Shown: positions 40,801-55,800 of the stretch, in pieces
Layout: each line of letters starts with the position of its first letter
Position numbering within the stretch: position 1 is the first letter of the stretch
Assembly: GCA_964017235.1 (NCBI GenBank)
Contig: OZ024928.1
Location: forward strand, 88,903,566-88,967,565
Source of the DNA: Sabellastarte sp. h YS-2021
Taxonomy: Eukaryota; Annelida; Polychaeta; Sabellida; Sabellidae
Length of the DNA: 64,000 nucleotides
Reading direction: 5' to 3'
Translations under genes and position numbers: made by a program
Notes under the pieces: model-generated
What the model was told of the DNA's origin: nothing
The model's input: the letters and a program-made list of their open reading frames with translations, nothing else
Databases searched by the model: none

Positions 40801-43800
40801 AAACTTAACCTATAAAGCTGGGGTTACATTTGCCCCCTACACTGTCTGGGTGACATTAGCAGCCAGAATAAATATAACAATTATGGTTGCTCTAAAGACC
40901 AAACCACTGCATGGGTTTTTACCAAATTTTTAAGGTTCTGTTGATCCTCAAGGGGACCATAGTTAATGAGGCTTTGGGCTAAATTAGACAGCAACTGATT
41001 CCAATCTGCCAAGGCTGGCTATTTGTGAATAATTTGGTTTATCTATCTTAACACCTGTTGATACATAGAATAAACCTTATAAATATACATGGTATGAACA
41101 AGTGATTAGATCGTTTTTCCACTTCAGGTAACAACTTTAGCACACCGCAACATGCCCAGAAGTCAGTTGATGATACTGGCGACGTGTTGGGTACTGGAGT
41201 CAAGCACATGCTCTCTACATTCCACATAGAACTCAAAAAAGCTGTGTTTGAACACACGCATGAACAGATGATGCAGTTTGCACCAAAAGATGACAAACTC
41301 ACTCTCAGGTAAGCAAAATAGCAACTTTTTTGCCAAACAGCCTTTAAAGGCTGTGCAGGTATTGTTTTCACCCATGGTATTTGGCTGAGTGGGCGGATGG
41401 GAAAATTTTTTCCTTGTTGTATCTCAGAAACTATTAGGTGTTGGAAGTTGATACTTGGCACGGTTATTGGTTGGGTTTACATTTCTCACTTTTGTTGCTA
41501 AGTTTCTGTGTATTTGATAAGAAGAACTTTGATTATGTATACTGCCCAGAATTTTGCAATCATTGTGTATTTTAGACTTTAATATTTTTCCTAGTATGGG
41601 AAGTTTTACTATAGTGAATTTCAAAATATTGCTTTGATGAAATGTGATGAAAGGCGCGAGCTTAAATATATAGGCACTGTGAATTAATCCACTAAGATTA
41701 CCTCCGGGCCCAGCATAATTATATCCCCAGACAAAAGTCGGAGATATATTGGATTCAGGTCCGTCGCGCCGCCGCTGCCGCCGCCGCCACCGCCGTAGAA
41801 ATTTCCTTGTGGACGCGATAACTCAAAAACAAATTAATATTTTTTTTTCAAACTTGGTACACATGTTAAGGGTGCCCAAAGGAAGATCCCTATTTTAAGG
41901 TGACCTTAAACTCCCAGTAAAAAAGAACTTATGGCCACCTTAAGGTCAGAAATTGGACTTTTGGCCACTTAGAGCCCTGTAGGTCACAAACTATGATGCT
42001 CAGCTGGCTGAAATTTTACCTGACAACACATTAATATGTTCTTAGTACATGTGCCGAAAATCACGCCTTTAAGTTGAGGAGAAAATTGTGTTTGAGGCCC
42101 ATAAATACCCCCACTTAGGGATTTTTTGCTATACTTTTCACATATTTTGCCCTATAATTTGGAAGTGGTAATTCTGATGAGTCTCAAACTGCGCTAGGTA
42201 TAACTTTGATATGTAATCCTTGTCTGTAGAAAATTTTAGGGCTGTAGGTTTACCCAAAGGGGTCGACTTAAGGTCTCAAAAGTGCCCACAGAGACCCAAT
42301 TTATGCACTTTTTGCCACTTTCAAGCACTGTAGCTTTCAAACTATGTCTCATCTAAGTTAAATATCATCTGGGAATATATCTATGTGTTTTCTTATATGT
42401 GCCCCAACATTTAGGCCTTTAATAGACAGTTAACCTGTGTATCAGGACCATAAACACCCACCCAAGTGACCCTTATAAGACATTTTTCACATCTTTTTCC
42501 CTGTAACTTGGAAATGGTAAGTCTGAGAAGTTTCAAACTGTATTAGATATATATTCTGTGTGTAATCTTAGTATGTAACAGATTTTAAGTCTGAAGCTTT
42601 AATTTTGAAGGTCAAATTGAGGTCTCTAAAAGGCTCCCAAAGACCCAATATTTGGTCTTTTTGCTACTTTTAAGCCCTGTGACTGTCAAACTATGTGACT
42701 GATAGAGCTCAAATCCTATCTGGGAAGATATTGGTATGTTATTTTTATATGTGCCAAAAATTAAGGCTTTAAGAAGACATTTAACCTGTGTATGAGGACC
42801 ATAAATCCCCACCCGAGTGACCATTTTTAGACATTTTTCACATATTTTTCCCTGTAACTTGGAAATGGTAAGTCTAAGAAGTTTCAAACTGTATTAGATG
42901 CATATTCTATGTGTAATCTTAGTGTGTGACAAATTTTAAGTCTGAAGCTTTAATTTGAAGGCCACATTTAGGTCTCTAGAAGGCCCCATAAAGACCCAGT
43001 ATTTGGACTTTTTGCCAATTTTAAGGCCTGTGACTGTTAAACTATGTGACTGATAGAGCTGAAATCTCATCTGGGAATACATTATGTTCTTTTTACATGT
43101 GCCAAAAATCAAGGGTTCAAGTAGACATTTAACCTGTGTATGAGGACCTTAAACACCCACCTGAGTGACCCTTTTAAGACATTTTTCACATATTTTGCTC
43201 TGTAACTTGGAAATGGTAAGTCTGAGAAGTTTCAAACTTTATTAGATACATATTCTATGTGTAATCCTAGTATGTAACAAATTTTAAGTCTGAAGCTTTA
43301 ATTTCAAAGCTACATCGAGATCTCTAAAAGGGCCACAGAGACCCAATATTTGGACTTTTTACCACCTTTAAGCCCTGTGACTGTTAAACTATGTGATTGA
43401 TGGAGCTGAAATCCCATCTGGGAATGCATTATTATGTCCTTTTTACATATGCCGAAAATCAAGGTTTTTAGTAGACATTTAACCTGTGTATGAGGGCCAT
43501 AGACACTCGCCCAAGTGCCTTTTTGGACATTTTTTCCGTATTTTGCCCTGTTATTTGAAAATGCTTAGTGTGACAAGTCTTAAACTGTATTATATATAAT
43601 TTTTGTTTGTTATGTATGTCCCCCAAAAAGTTTCAGATCTGTAGTTTAATTGCTAAGGTCTCTTTAACAATTGTAAAATGCCCACAGAAACCCAATTTAT
43701 GGACATTATGCCACTTTAAAGCCCAGTAACTGAGATTTGTATCACATATTTAGGTTGCATATATATGGACCACATATATAGGTGTAGAGGAAATGAATAA

Positions 43801-46800
43801 CTGAAAACAATTTGCAAATTCTAAAAATAATATAATAAAATAATAATATAAATAATTTTTTTTTAAATAATATTTTAGTTGTGAACAAATATAGAAACAG
43901 ATATGCGCTTTTGGGATTATGAATTTTAGAATGGACATTGAATCATCAATCATTTAAATACTTTGAAGGAAGATTGAAAAGTATGATGAGTTGAGTTAAA
44001 AATAATATTTTATTTGTCAACAAATATAGAAACAGATATGCTCTTTTGGGATTATTATTTTAGAATGGACATTCAATCATCAATCATTTAAATACTTTGA
44101 AAATAGGTTTAGAGTTATCATTGCAGGAAGATTGAAAATATAATTTGAGTTATGTATTCGGCGTCTGGGGATACACCATCTTCCTTGGGAAGATATAAAC
44201 AGAGTAGATTGATGTGCTGAAGTTCATATAATAATGGGTAATTATGTTTTAAAAAATTCCTGATCAAAACCTGTGGCGTGAGTGATGACCTGTCTGGGGA
44301 TATGTTGGCGCCGAGTTGCCCCAGTCTAGTTAATTTTATTTTAGCAGTAGTATTTTTTAAATGCAGATGTTTGTTGCAATATCGTGTATTTGATCATTTT
44401 TTAATCGCATCACCTGATGCTGTTTACAAAATAGAATGAATTATTTTATCATAATCAGTTTTATAAACTTTGATTACATGTTACTCTAAAAATCTAGTTA
44501 AACCAATATCTTGACATTTTCAGCACATGTAAATTAAGTAGAACTTCAATCGCATATTCTGAGGGACCAGTGACAGTTCTATAGACTTTTTACTCTCAAT
44601 GAAAGATTTTATTGTATGAATGTCATACTTTATTATAAATGACACAACATCTCGATTTTCCTTTCAGAGAACCAGTATTCCATTTCCTCTACCCAGGTAG
44701 ATTGTTACCACAGGGACTAGAACAGTCAGCACTGCAAGGTATATATTTCTTCTGTGAAGTCTATTATGTTGATATTTATTTTATTTATTGTACAAACACA
44801 AATGAAGTATACTTGCAACGTATTTAGCGTTACGTGCAATGGAACGAAAAGAAACTGAAACAGAATTAATTTAGAGATGAAAGCAGGAGAAAAAAGACAC
44901 AATAGTCAGTGATTAACACACTGTCATATCACTTAAATGTGCTGTGTTTTGAAGCAAATCTAACATACCCATTGCGTACACTTGAAGTAGCCATATTTTT
45001 TAACAATTCTCAGGCTTGAATATCCTGGATTCACAACTTTACCTTTTCTGTCCCAATATTTTAACACTAATGGAGTTCTGGAGGCTCAATATATGTGGAC
45101 CTGATCGCAAGCATAGTAAATGTGTTAACCCATTGGTATTACTGATAAATTTACTGGTATATCAATATCTGTTACTTTGCATTACTTTTTCAAATTGAAT
45201 AAATATTGTGATAGATATTTTTGAAAGCTAAAAATCATCTGGACAGAGTACAATGAGAAGAGGAGAATACTGGTATTTATTTTAATTAAATTCACACAAG
45301 AAATCTGTTTTATATATTCATGAGCGTTACTTGTTCAAAAAAGAAAAAAAAAAGAAAACAAAAAAAAAAACAACAGTTTACTAACAAAATGCTACAGTAT
45401 AAAATGTCTTATTACATTGACACTTGGTGGTTATTTTATAGGACAGCCTACATGTGTAGCTGTTTGGTGGGAAGGCCAGTACCAGGTGCTCACATACTCA
45501 CTGATAAAGTCTGCAGCTAAGGGTAAGTCATTGGATATGTGAAATGGGATGGATCATAACAGCAAACACTTGAGAAAAGAAAATTGATAATCTTGCAGTA
45601 AAGGGTTATTCTGATTGGAGTTGTATAGCACTTAATCTCCCTTTTATTAAGGCCGTAACTCTAAGACACAAGAGTACCGTAATGGTCAACCAATTTCAGT
45701 ATCCAGGGACAGAAAAGGGGTCAAGCACCACGGAGAATGCAAGGAAGATATTAAGACTAATGTGTGTATGCATTGGAGAAGAGATAGGATTTGAACTTCT
45801 TACAGAAAGAGGCAATAGAGGGAGATGATCAAATCTCATCAGATAGAGCATGATTCCAAACACATGGAGCGTCAAGAGCATAGCTTACAAGCTGTTTGAC
45901 AGACTTTTGAATAGATGGATTAAACTTTGGTACATAGCTTTGGTACTTTGGTGTAAAGTTAAACATATTTGAGTGGAACTTTATTAAATAAAATTCCCTT
46001 TTGAAAGTGGAAATAACTATCAGGTCCTTTGAAGACCATTCCACATTAAAATTTACACTGTTATCATGAATTCCTGGTGCAAATGAAGTGTGTTTTTCTG
46101 CCTCCTTTGATTTAACAGGGATCTACTAGACTTCTACTTGTTTTTGTTTTGCATATATTTTCATATTTAACATTTTACTTCTGTTATATAACTGTCATGT
46201 TGAACTTTATGAAACATATAAACTGCCATTAAACACAATTGAAGTAAGTATATTTAGGATTTATCACCAAAGAGAATTAGATTATAGCCTTAGTAATCTC
46301 TACAGTATTAAATGATTGTATTTACCATTAACCAGCACCTAAATCTGGCTGGCGCACTAGGTCACCTGGGAAGCAGAGTCCTGTATTAACCCCTTCATTA
46401 CCAGGTTTGTGACTTACAGTATCTGCATGACAATGCAAACCCCTTGACAGCATGTCAAAAATCACAGCAGTGATGTTGGTATCATTGATATTTCAATATT
46501 GAGGGAGTTGTAATATCATATTTAAAGTAACATTTTCAATATCATTTCCAATAAAAGTACTAAGTGAAAAATATTCTCTGAATGCAACTTACAGCAAGAA
46601 ACAAGTATTTCAATATCAATTGAGTCAGAAAAAGAAAATTGAATTGAAGTTTAATATTGATATTTCAACTCAATACTAAAAGCCTGGTGATTTTTGCTGT
46701 TTGCTATACAAAAGCCACTATAGCCTGCCAGACTGCCAGATGATGTTTCTGTAAAACTATTCTGTAACACTAGAGCTGAAGAAATGTGAAACTTGACACA

Positions 46801-49800
46801 GTATGTGAAATTCAGACCATTAAAGAGATTGACCATTAAAGTTGAGGAAAAACAAAATAAAATTTAGGAGAATTTTTTATCGAATTAGATGAAAGGAGTA
46901 GAATTGGTACAAAATTCACATATTAAAGAATTTTCCACAATTTATAAAAAAATAAGGGGTTTTCCTCAATGGTGAATTTATATACTATTGCAAATTTCAC
47001 ATTCGAATTACTTTCCACAAACAATACTTCATCATTACCTAAAATAATGATCCTGCATGTATTCTATATAGCCAGTATTCTATCCAATTTGTTATTTTTT
47101 CACTTGAAATGAAAAAAAAATCCTAGTCTTAGAGATCTTTCTTATTCTAACAAACTTTGCTTTCAATATTATCAGAAAAATAAAGTTCAAAACTACCCTT
47201 TACTACTTCTTCACTGTTTGAATCTTACTTTCTTATTTCACAAGCTTTACATTTGTTTTTAACCGGTATCCCCATCCTTTACAGTTTCTTACTTACTTTA
47301 GACAACACACCAATGCATGTTGGTAAGTTTTCTTCTACTACTACAAACAAACTGCACCACATTTTATCAAATTTAGCATGGGCTTTATAAACACAGAAAC
47401 ATGGTCTTACATTTTGCACTTCTTTCGTTTTATGTTTACCAAAAAAATAAAAAAAATAAAAAAATAAATTGAATGCCTAAATTTTCTTGGTGTACCAGTA
47501 TCTCTGGTTTACAACCCAGGGAAGTAAACCCAGTTAAAGTAATTTGAATTATGTATATTATCTCAAACCTCAGAATCTCTTTGTCAGTGATTAAGTGCTA
47601 TAAAAATGTGATAACATTAGATTATATTACATTTTAATGTAATGTATTATAAACAGGCCAGGCCCAGATTGTCACTTTTAGTAATAATTTCATTCATTTG
47701 TATACAGTCTACTCTGTTATTAAAAATGTAATTTCAATCATTGTAATAGTACTATTTTAATTGCTAACTGTCTTAATATCCTGTTTTACATTATGTTAGT
47801 GACTATGCACAAATACAATAAAAAAAATTATATAGAATTAATATTTCATTTTTTTTTACCCTGGGAACAATTGTTCAGGCTGTCAGCAACTGAGATCTTG
47901 TGAAAGTTTGAAGAGAATTATCACATTGCAGTGGATATCTTTAGTTATACTCGAATATAGACTCTCAGAAAATGCAGTAATTTTACTTTAGTATAATAGA
48001 AATATGACATTTCAGAAATAATTGTTGAGAAAGAATTTTAAATAGGGTTGGAATGAAAAGTATAAACTGCACTTAAATGGTCTTCTTTCATACCATGAAA
48101 GCAACTAGAATATGCAGTATTTTAATTTAAATGTTGCAGAAATGCCTAATTTTAAGTCCATTTTATAAGAATAATTGTATAACCTGTGAAATCAAGCCCA
48201 AAAATAATTCTTTTTCTTTATAATTTTGCAGATACATGACAAAAAGTTTCCTGATTTATAACCACTGTCTAAAATGAATTACTTACAAATGCATTGCATG
48301 TATAGGCTCTTTTGAATGATAATTCACAGCATTTTTTTAAATATTCTTATATTTTTGTCTTGCAGACTTACAAGCCTTACCTAGTCTAACCACTGTCCAA
48401 ATTAATTTTCTTGAAAGTGTACATATAATAATGTTGTCTTTTCAAATTACAGTACATATCCCTGTATTATGTTTCCTTTTTATAGCTTCTCCAGCTGACC
48501 GATGTACACACAAAACTTTAACCTTGTATGACTACTGTCAGAACTGGTTTGCAGAAGACACATTACATGTAGAACCAGCATTGATCAAATTGTCAACTTT
48601 TTTGGATGAGACTGTTTTACTCAGAAATTTTTGTATTTTGTCTTGTAGATGTAGAACACAAGCCTGACCTGGTGTGGTCTCTCTCCAGTCCAATAATATA
48701 CAGTACAATAACGTCAGACGCCACGCTCATGGCCCTTGGGTTAGCCAACAACAATGTGGTCATCTGGGACCTTCAGTTAGGTACAAACACCAAGATAATT
48801 TTAAGCGAAAGCTCCTAATGAGACTCGCATTTCCCTCCTGCTGTCCAGACTGCAGAGTCAGGTGGTTTGTAGTTGCTCAACAGACCACACCACAAAATTT
48901 AACTCACAGCCTTAAAAGGCTTACAAATCAGTTTCAAATAATGTTTATAAAAATTGTGACTATTGTGTGTAAACAAAGCAATCAAAACATGTCACCATAT
49001 TTGGCGCAAAAAGCTGTCTTAAGGTTAATTTTAGGGTTAAAAATAGCATTAACATATTTTTATTGCTATCCTTTAATTGAATCCTACTTGTCACAGGGGA
49101 GGAGGGGTAGATTCTGGTGGGGTCCATAATCCACCCCCGGGGTATACTTTGGAATCTACCTGGGTATAAAATGAGGGGTATTAATCTGGGGGGTTACAAC
49201 TGGCATTGATTTTTCAAATGTTAAATGTATGTTTTTCCAAAGACTGATTTCAGTTAGTTAGGTTTCAAGCAAAATCTAGCAGAAAATTTTGCAATGGCAA
49301 CACTTTTTTTACTTTATGAATGATATCAGTTATGGGTGCTGTACCAACCAAACTGAATACTCTGATATTTACTCAGATTTTCAGGATATTTCCTGATGCC
49401 TATTGCCTAATTGATGCTGTTCAAACTATATTTGTGGGCAAGGAGTTGCTTTAAAAATCTAGGTTTGGAATATAAATTCTAGTTTCAGAAAATGTGGCTC
49501 CTGAAAGATAAATTTTCAGCACTTTCAAGTGGTCATCAGATATTTTTCTGTTTTGAGAAATGTTTTGAAATTCATAACTTGTTGACCTTTACTATTTACA
49601 ATTTTACATTATTCTTTTTTTTTTCCTGTAATTGATTTGGGAACAATTACTTCCAGTGACATAACACAATTTTAATAGAAATATTTACAACAGGATACAA
49701 GTTATTTGATCATAATGTAACTGGGCTGATACCTTTCCCATTGCTGTTCTGTTGAGTAAATATTGGTTCCATCCTGTCAAAGGTAACAAATTCATAATAT

Positions 49801-52800
49801 ATTTCACTATTTTCTGCCACTTTGTTGTGGAAATAAAGTCCGAGGGTGAGTACTTTATGACCTCAAAAAAGAACGGTACTTCTGGCGGATAGTGGACGAA
49901 ATTAAAATGACTCTTTTTATTGCGTTAATACATCTTACCTAGTGGACAGATGCATTTGTCCGGCGCCTTGCCGGTTTCGCCAAACGTTAGAAAAAAACGT
50001 CCTGAGCTGGGCTCGGGACCGGTAGTGTCCTGTTCATTCGCCAGGGGGCTGTATAGCCTCCCTGCCGGTGTACTGCGCATGCGTGGCGCATGCGCTCTTC
50101 CTCTTTTTGTTTGGCGCGTGAAGGAACGCTTGTTTTTTTAAGAGAAACTTTTCATTTTCAAATTATTTATATGCTCACGTCTATTTAGTGTTTTTATTGG
50201 TGTGCATTTATTGAATTACATATCATGGCATCTCCAGGCGAAAGGAAAGGACAAAGATGAGGTTCTTGTGGCCACGCTATGGCGAATTTTGATTTGCACG
50301 ACAAATGTGCCAGATGCCGTGAGAAATCCATTGGGGAGGATGACTGTGTTTTAAATAAAAGTTGTGTGATTTGTGATGGGTTTTCGGAGTCCCAGCGTGA
50401 TATGTTGGCCACCCCGACTTATCGGATCAGGAAAGACAAGAAAGCTGGCATTTTAGTTTCACCTAAGGATGTGAAGGTTATAAGTACTGTGGATAGTGAA
50501 GGTTATAAGTACTGTGGATAGTGAACCTACCTTCCAATCTCCGTCAGGTGCTATGGCGCAGGTACCTGCGCAGCTACCTTCTGAAATTCCCCCTATTGCT
50601 TCATCTTCTTCTGCTGCTCCACAGTCTTCATATGTTACTGCAGATCAGTTTACAGCATTGTCAGACAAATGGGCTGAGCAGTTTGCCCGTATGGAGGCAC
50701 TTCTATCTAGGGGCAATATTTTCTCCACTCCGGTTACCTCAGTTAAACCTATGGACACACAGTCGGTTATTTCTACAACTCCCTTCATTCCTCCAGCTAC
50801 CCGTCCCACCGGTCTGGTTGAGGTTCTGGTAGCTGTTGAGGTTTCTACAAAACCCAAAATACCGGATGAGAAAGATAAAAAGAAAAAGTCACACAAATCT
50901 AGGAAACGTGACAAGTCTGTGCAGGACACTCAAACTAAATCTTCCAGCCATAGATCTGACCATAAAGCGGAAAAGAAACGGGACCTGTCTGAGTCACCGG
51001 TCAGGAAACACTCCTCTACCAAAGGCTCTTCTCTTACATCCAAAGCTGTTTCAAGCTCTGGTCCGGAGTCTGGCAAACAGCCGGTTATTCAAAAAGAGAC
51101 ATCTAGCCTATTTTCTTCAACCCCTGGTGTTGTCACTACTGGTACGGGTAAACAATCAACTTCCTCTGTTCCACCCAGTCACGGGCAACCTACGACCGGA
51201 ACTTTCCCACCGGATACAGGCATTGAACATTATGATTTGTTGTCAGAAAATGATGAGGATAATGATGATAGAGACCGGTCCGGAGAGTTGTCAGGCTCTG
51301 ATGACGGACAATTATCAGATTCTACAGAAACCCCAGAACAGACAGAGGAAATGTCCTATAGGGAAACAGTCCGGTCAGTGCGTAGCTATATGGGCTGGCA
51401 TCACATCCCTGCCTTTGAAACCACTTTCTCTGAGCCGGACAAGTCCAACAATCCCTGGAAAGGGAAAAACCCTAGGAAACCGACTCGTGGATCAGTTGCT
51501 ATGCCGCCAGACGACTGGTTATGTCAAAAATTAGAAAGACTGAACTTAACCACTTTGGAAGGCTAGGTCACAGGACAGTGCTGGTCTGAAGAAGGACCAA
51601 TTCATAAAAGTCCCTAAGTCTCAATCGAAGTGGTACTCCATGCACTTGGTGAAGCCCGATGGACCTCACAGACCAGGGCATACGGTGTTCAGCTGGAGGA
51701 ATACTGAAGCGAAAGTAAACTCTCAGTTCCCTCGACTTACTAGAGCCTCAGCATACCCATCAACCGGACCGCCTTCTAGGCCCATATCGCAAGAATAGCT
51801 CAGGAGATGGGAAAGAGCGGCTAGGGAGGACAGCTACATAATCAACCACACTGCTGGTTTCAGTCGCTGCTCCACTGAACTTCAGGATAAAATGTCCCAA
51901 AATGTTGCTGTCTTGTCTGCTCGTTTAGCTAAAGGCAAAGCCCAGAAAGAGACTTCAGATGCTTTGAATGACCTGCGTGACCTATTAGCTTTCCACCAGA
52001 GAGTCTCCATAGCTTTAGGCACGTCTCTTCAGCATCTGGCTGATAGTTTGTTTGTTCATATGTCCAATATGATCCTTTTGAGGCGAGATTCCTACTTGGA
52101 TTTTGTTAAACCGGGAGTGAAGCAGGACACAATGAACAGTTTAAGGAATGCGCCTATGTTTGGCTATGCTTTGTTCCCAGACGCAGCTATCATGACAGCA
52201 GAACAGGATATTCAAAAAACGGAATCCTCTAGTGTTGCTCAGGGACCCGGACCGGGTGCTCCTCAGCACACTAACTGGAGAGGATCACACAGATTCAAAC
52301 CCTACGACCGTAGGGACAGAAGATCATCTGCTCCAACTGACCAAGGTTCACAGTCTCAGCAACAGCCTTGGCGTCAGTTTAGTAGACACCGTTCAAGAGG
52401 ACGTGGGCGTGGCAGAGGTTCAAACCCTCGTTTTTCCAAGGCCCAGTCGTACAAACAGTTTAAATGACAATTATTATGTGGGTTCCCAAACCCTTCATGT
52501 AAGACCAGTCAGAAGGGACCCAAAGTGTTACAAAACTCAGTTGTTAAGCAAACAGACAGTCAAGTTGGATGTTTATTATCCTGTTGTTCTTCATGCTCCT
52601 TCTGTACTTTTACCAGGGCTTCCGCAAAAGAAAGGAGTAAGACCCGTTCCTTATCAGGACAAAATAAAGCATGTCAAAGGTGTATGTTGTGTAAATCCTT
52701 GCCTTTTTGTCCCCTCTGTTCCAAATGTCCCCAGTGCTGTGTCAGAACAGAATGTGGGGGGGGGGGGGGGAGACTACAAAGCTTTTGGCAAGTTTGGCAA

Positions 52801-55800
52801 AACATGGGTGTGAATCCTTGGGTAGTCTCTATCCTCAAGGAGGGTTACACTCTTCCTTTCAAACAAAAGGCCCCTTTTAACAAGGTTCCCCTTGATTCAA
52901 AGCGGTTACTCAAGCCCAACCAAGAATATATACCTAAAAGAAGCCCTTATAAGTCTCATGAACAAGTTGGTAGTGGAAAAGGTGGTTGTCAAGTCGTCCC
53001 TGGCCTTTTACAACCGTCTTTTCCTGGTTCCCAAACCAAACAGAAAATGGAGGCCAATCTTAGATCTAAGTCAGCTCAATTTGTTCCTCAATACAGGCAC
53101 CTTCAAAATGGAAACTCCGGAGACGATCCGGTTGTCCTTGAGCACAGGGGAGTGGGTCATGTCGCTGGACTTCAGCGAAGCTTACTTCCACATTCCAATT
53201 GCACAAAGGTCAAGAAAGTATCTCAGGTTCTTCCTGTTCAATCAGACTTTCCAGTTCACAGCCTTACCATTCGGACTGTCCACAGCTCCCCTGGAGTTTA
53301 CCAAGGTGGTCAAAGAAGTGAAACTCATGGCTCAAGCGAAGGGTATCAGGATCCACCAGTACCTAGACGACTGGTTACTGAGAGCCCCTTCCCCGGAAAT
53401 CTGCCTACAACATACCCAGACCCTCTTGGCCCTATGCCGGCAGTTAGGTTGGATAATAAATATGACCAAATCAGAGTTAGTTCCCAAACAGGTCTTCAAT
53501 TTTGTAGGTTACCGGTTCGACCTGATCACCGGTCGGGTTCTGCCCACTCAAGACCGGTGGGAAACCCTTCAGGAGAAATTGAGGTTCATGAAAGGCCATC
53601 GCCAGTGTACGGTTCGTCAATTCATGTCCTTGATAGGCCTCCTGACGGCCACCGAGAAACAGGTGTGTGCGGGTCGCCTTCATATGAGGCCCATCCAGTG
53701 GCATCTGAAGAAAAGCTGGCATGTCCCGGAGGTCCTAGAAAAAGTGATTCCGGTCCCTCGGTCACCCCACCCTCATTTGGACTGGTGGTTGGACGAAGCC
53801 AATGTACTGACAGGTCAACCCCTGCACCCTCTTCAGCACGCCGTTCAACTGTTTACAGACGCCTCAAACGAAGGTTGGGGCGCACACTTAGGGGACTTCA
53901 CTGCAAGAGGCATTTGGTCTCCTTTGGAAAGTCTCCTTCACATAAATTTTCTCGAACTGAAGGCAGTTCTCCTGGCCATACGACAGTTCGAGCATCTGTG
54001 CAAGGATCAGATTGTTCTTGTCGCAACGGACAACACAACAGTGGTCTCGTACATAAACAAGCAGGGGGGTATGAGGTCAGGCTCTCTTTGTGCCCTCCTG
54101 TGCAAACTTCTGTCCTAGTGCCACCCCAGAGGTATAATCCTGAGGGCAAGGCACATTCCAGGTCGCTTGAATGTGATAGCGGACAAACTGTCCAGACACA
54201 ACCAAGTGATTCAAACAGAGTGGTCCCTATCTCAGCAGGTGTTCACTCTCTTGTGTTCCAGGTGGACCCAACCTCAGGTGGATTTGTTTGCAACCCGGTT
54301 CAACCACAAACTACCACGGTTTGTCTCACCGGTACCAGACCCGACAGCCTGGGCAGTCGATGCCTTGAGTCTACAGTGGGATCAATTGGAGGCATATGCC
54401 TTTCCCCCCGTGTCTCTGATTCCCCAGGTAATCTCAAAGTTGAGGGATCAGGGCTGTCGCAGGATGATCCTCATTGCCCCAGGATGGCCAAACATGCCCT
54501 GGTTTTGGGATCTAGTGAACCTGTCAGTTCAGATTCCCTTCAGGCTTCCCCTGGTACGGGATCTGGTGACTCAACCCTTCAACGGGATGGTACACAGGAA
54601 TCTCACCAACCTCAATCTTCATGCTTGGCTCCTAGAAGCTTTGCCATCCAAGAACACGGATTCTCTGATGAAGTGGCAGCAAGAATTGAGGCTCCTCAGT
54701 GAAGCTCAACCAGAGCCGTATATAAGTCAAAGTGGACCATTTTTCTTAAATGGTGCCAGTCACACGAGGTGGACTTCAGGGCGCCCTCTGTAAACCAGAT
54801 CGCAGATTTTCTTCTTCACCTTTTCAAAGAAAGAAATCTGCAACCCAGTACCATTGAGGGCTATAGAACGGCCATTGCCGACATGGTGGGCAATGATAAG
54901 ATCAACATTAGTACAGATGACAACCTCACCCGTCTTCTGGACAGCTTTCATAGGGATAGGCCCAAGGGAAGGCGAGGTGTCCCCTCTTGGAACCTTTCGC
55001 TGGTTCTCCACCAGCTTACTAAGGCTCCCTTTGAACCCTTAAGGAAGGCCTCTCTTAAACATCTGACTTTTAAGACTGTCTTCCTTCTAGCCCTTGGATC
55101 AGGCAAGAGACGCAGTGAGATCCATGCCTGGTTGTACAAGAATATCAGACATCAAGAAAACTGGAGTCAGGTCTCCCTTTACCCTTCTCCCAGCTTTCTC
55201 TCCAAAAACCAGTTGGCTCGGGATGGCCCGGCTTCGGTCGCTCCGGTGGTCATTCCCGCGTTAGCCCCGACTCTAGATCGGTCACTGTCTGAAGACAGGT
55301 CACTCTGTCCGGTAAGGGCTTTGCGATATTACCTAGACAAGACCAAAGATCTCCGACAAGGAAAGGACTTGGTATTTGTGTCCTTCAGGAAGGGTTTCCA
55401 TAAAGACATTGTCCCTGCTACGATCTCTTCCTGGATTAAACAGACGGTACTGTTGTGTTATCAACTCTCAGACCAAACGGCCCAAGATTTACATCAAGTT
55501 AGAGCTCATGATGTTCGGGCCTTTGCAGCTTCTCAGGCTTTTCAAGGAGGAATTTCTCTGGATCAGATTCTTTCAGCCTGTCATTGGAAAGCCCACAATA
55601 CCTTCACCCAGTTCTATCTGAAGGACTTGGCTTGGGCAGATTCTGAGCTGTATCATTTGGGCCCCGTGGTGGCAGCCCAACAAATTCAGGGGAACCAATG
55701 AATCCGGCTCCTGTTTCCTTGTACATAGTGTATATTCTGTGTATATATATAAAAAAAAAAAATAAAAAAAAGTAGAAACCTTCAACTATCTGTAACTCCT

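Noticed and set aside
48486..48648. Open stretch containing TLTLYDYCQNWFAEDTLHVE before exon 13
   Set aside because: It has an acceptor-like AG but no donor giving the phase exon 13 needs. Joining exon 12 directly to exon 13 gives a clean reading.
52525..54702. 725-codon open frame across the DIRS pol region
   Set aside because: Only its first ~110 codons are the real pol N-terminus; after about 52860 the RT/RNase H lies in another frame and this one is a shadow.
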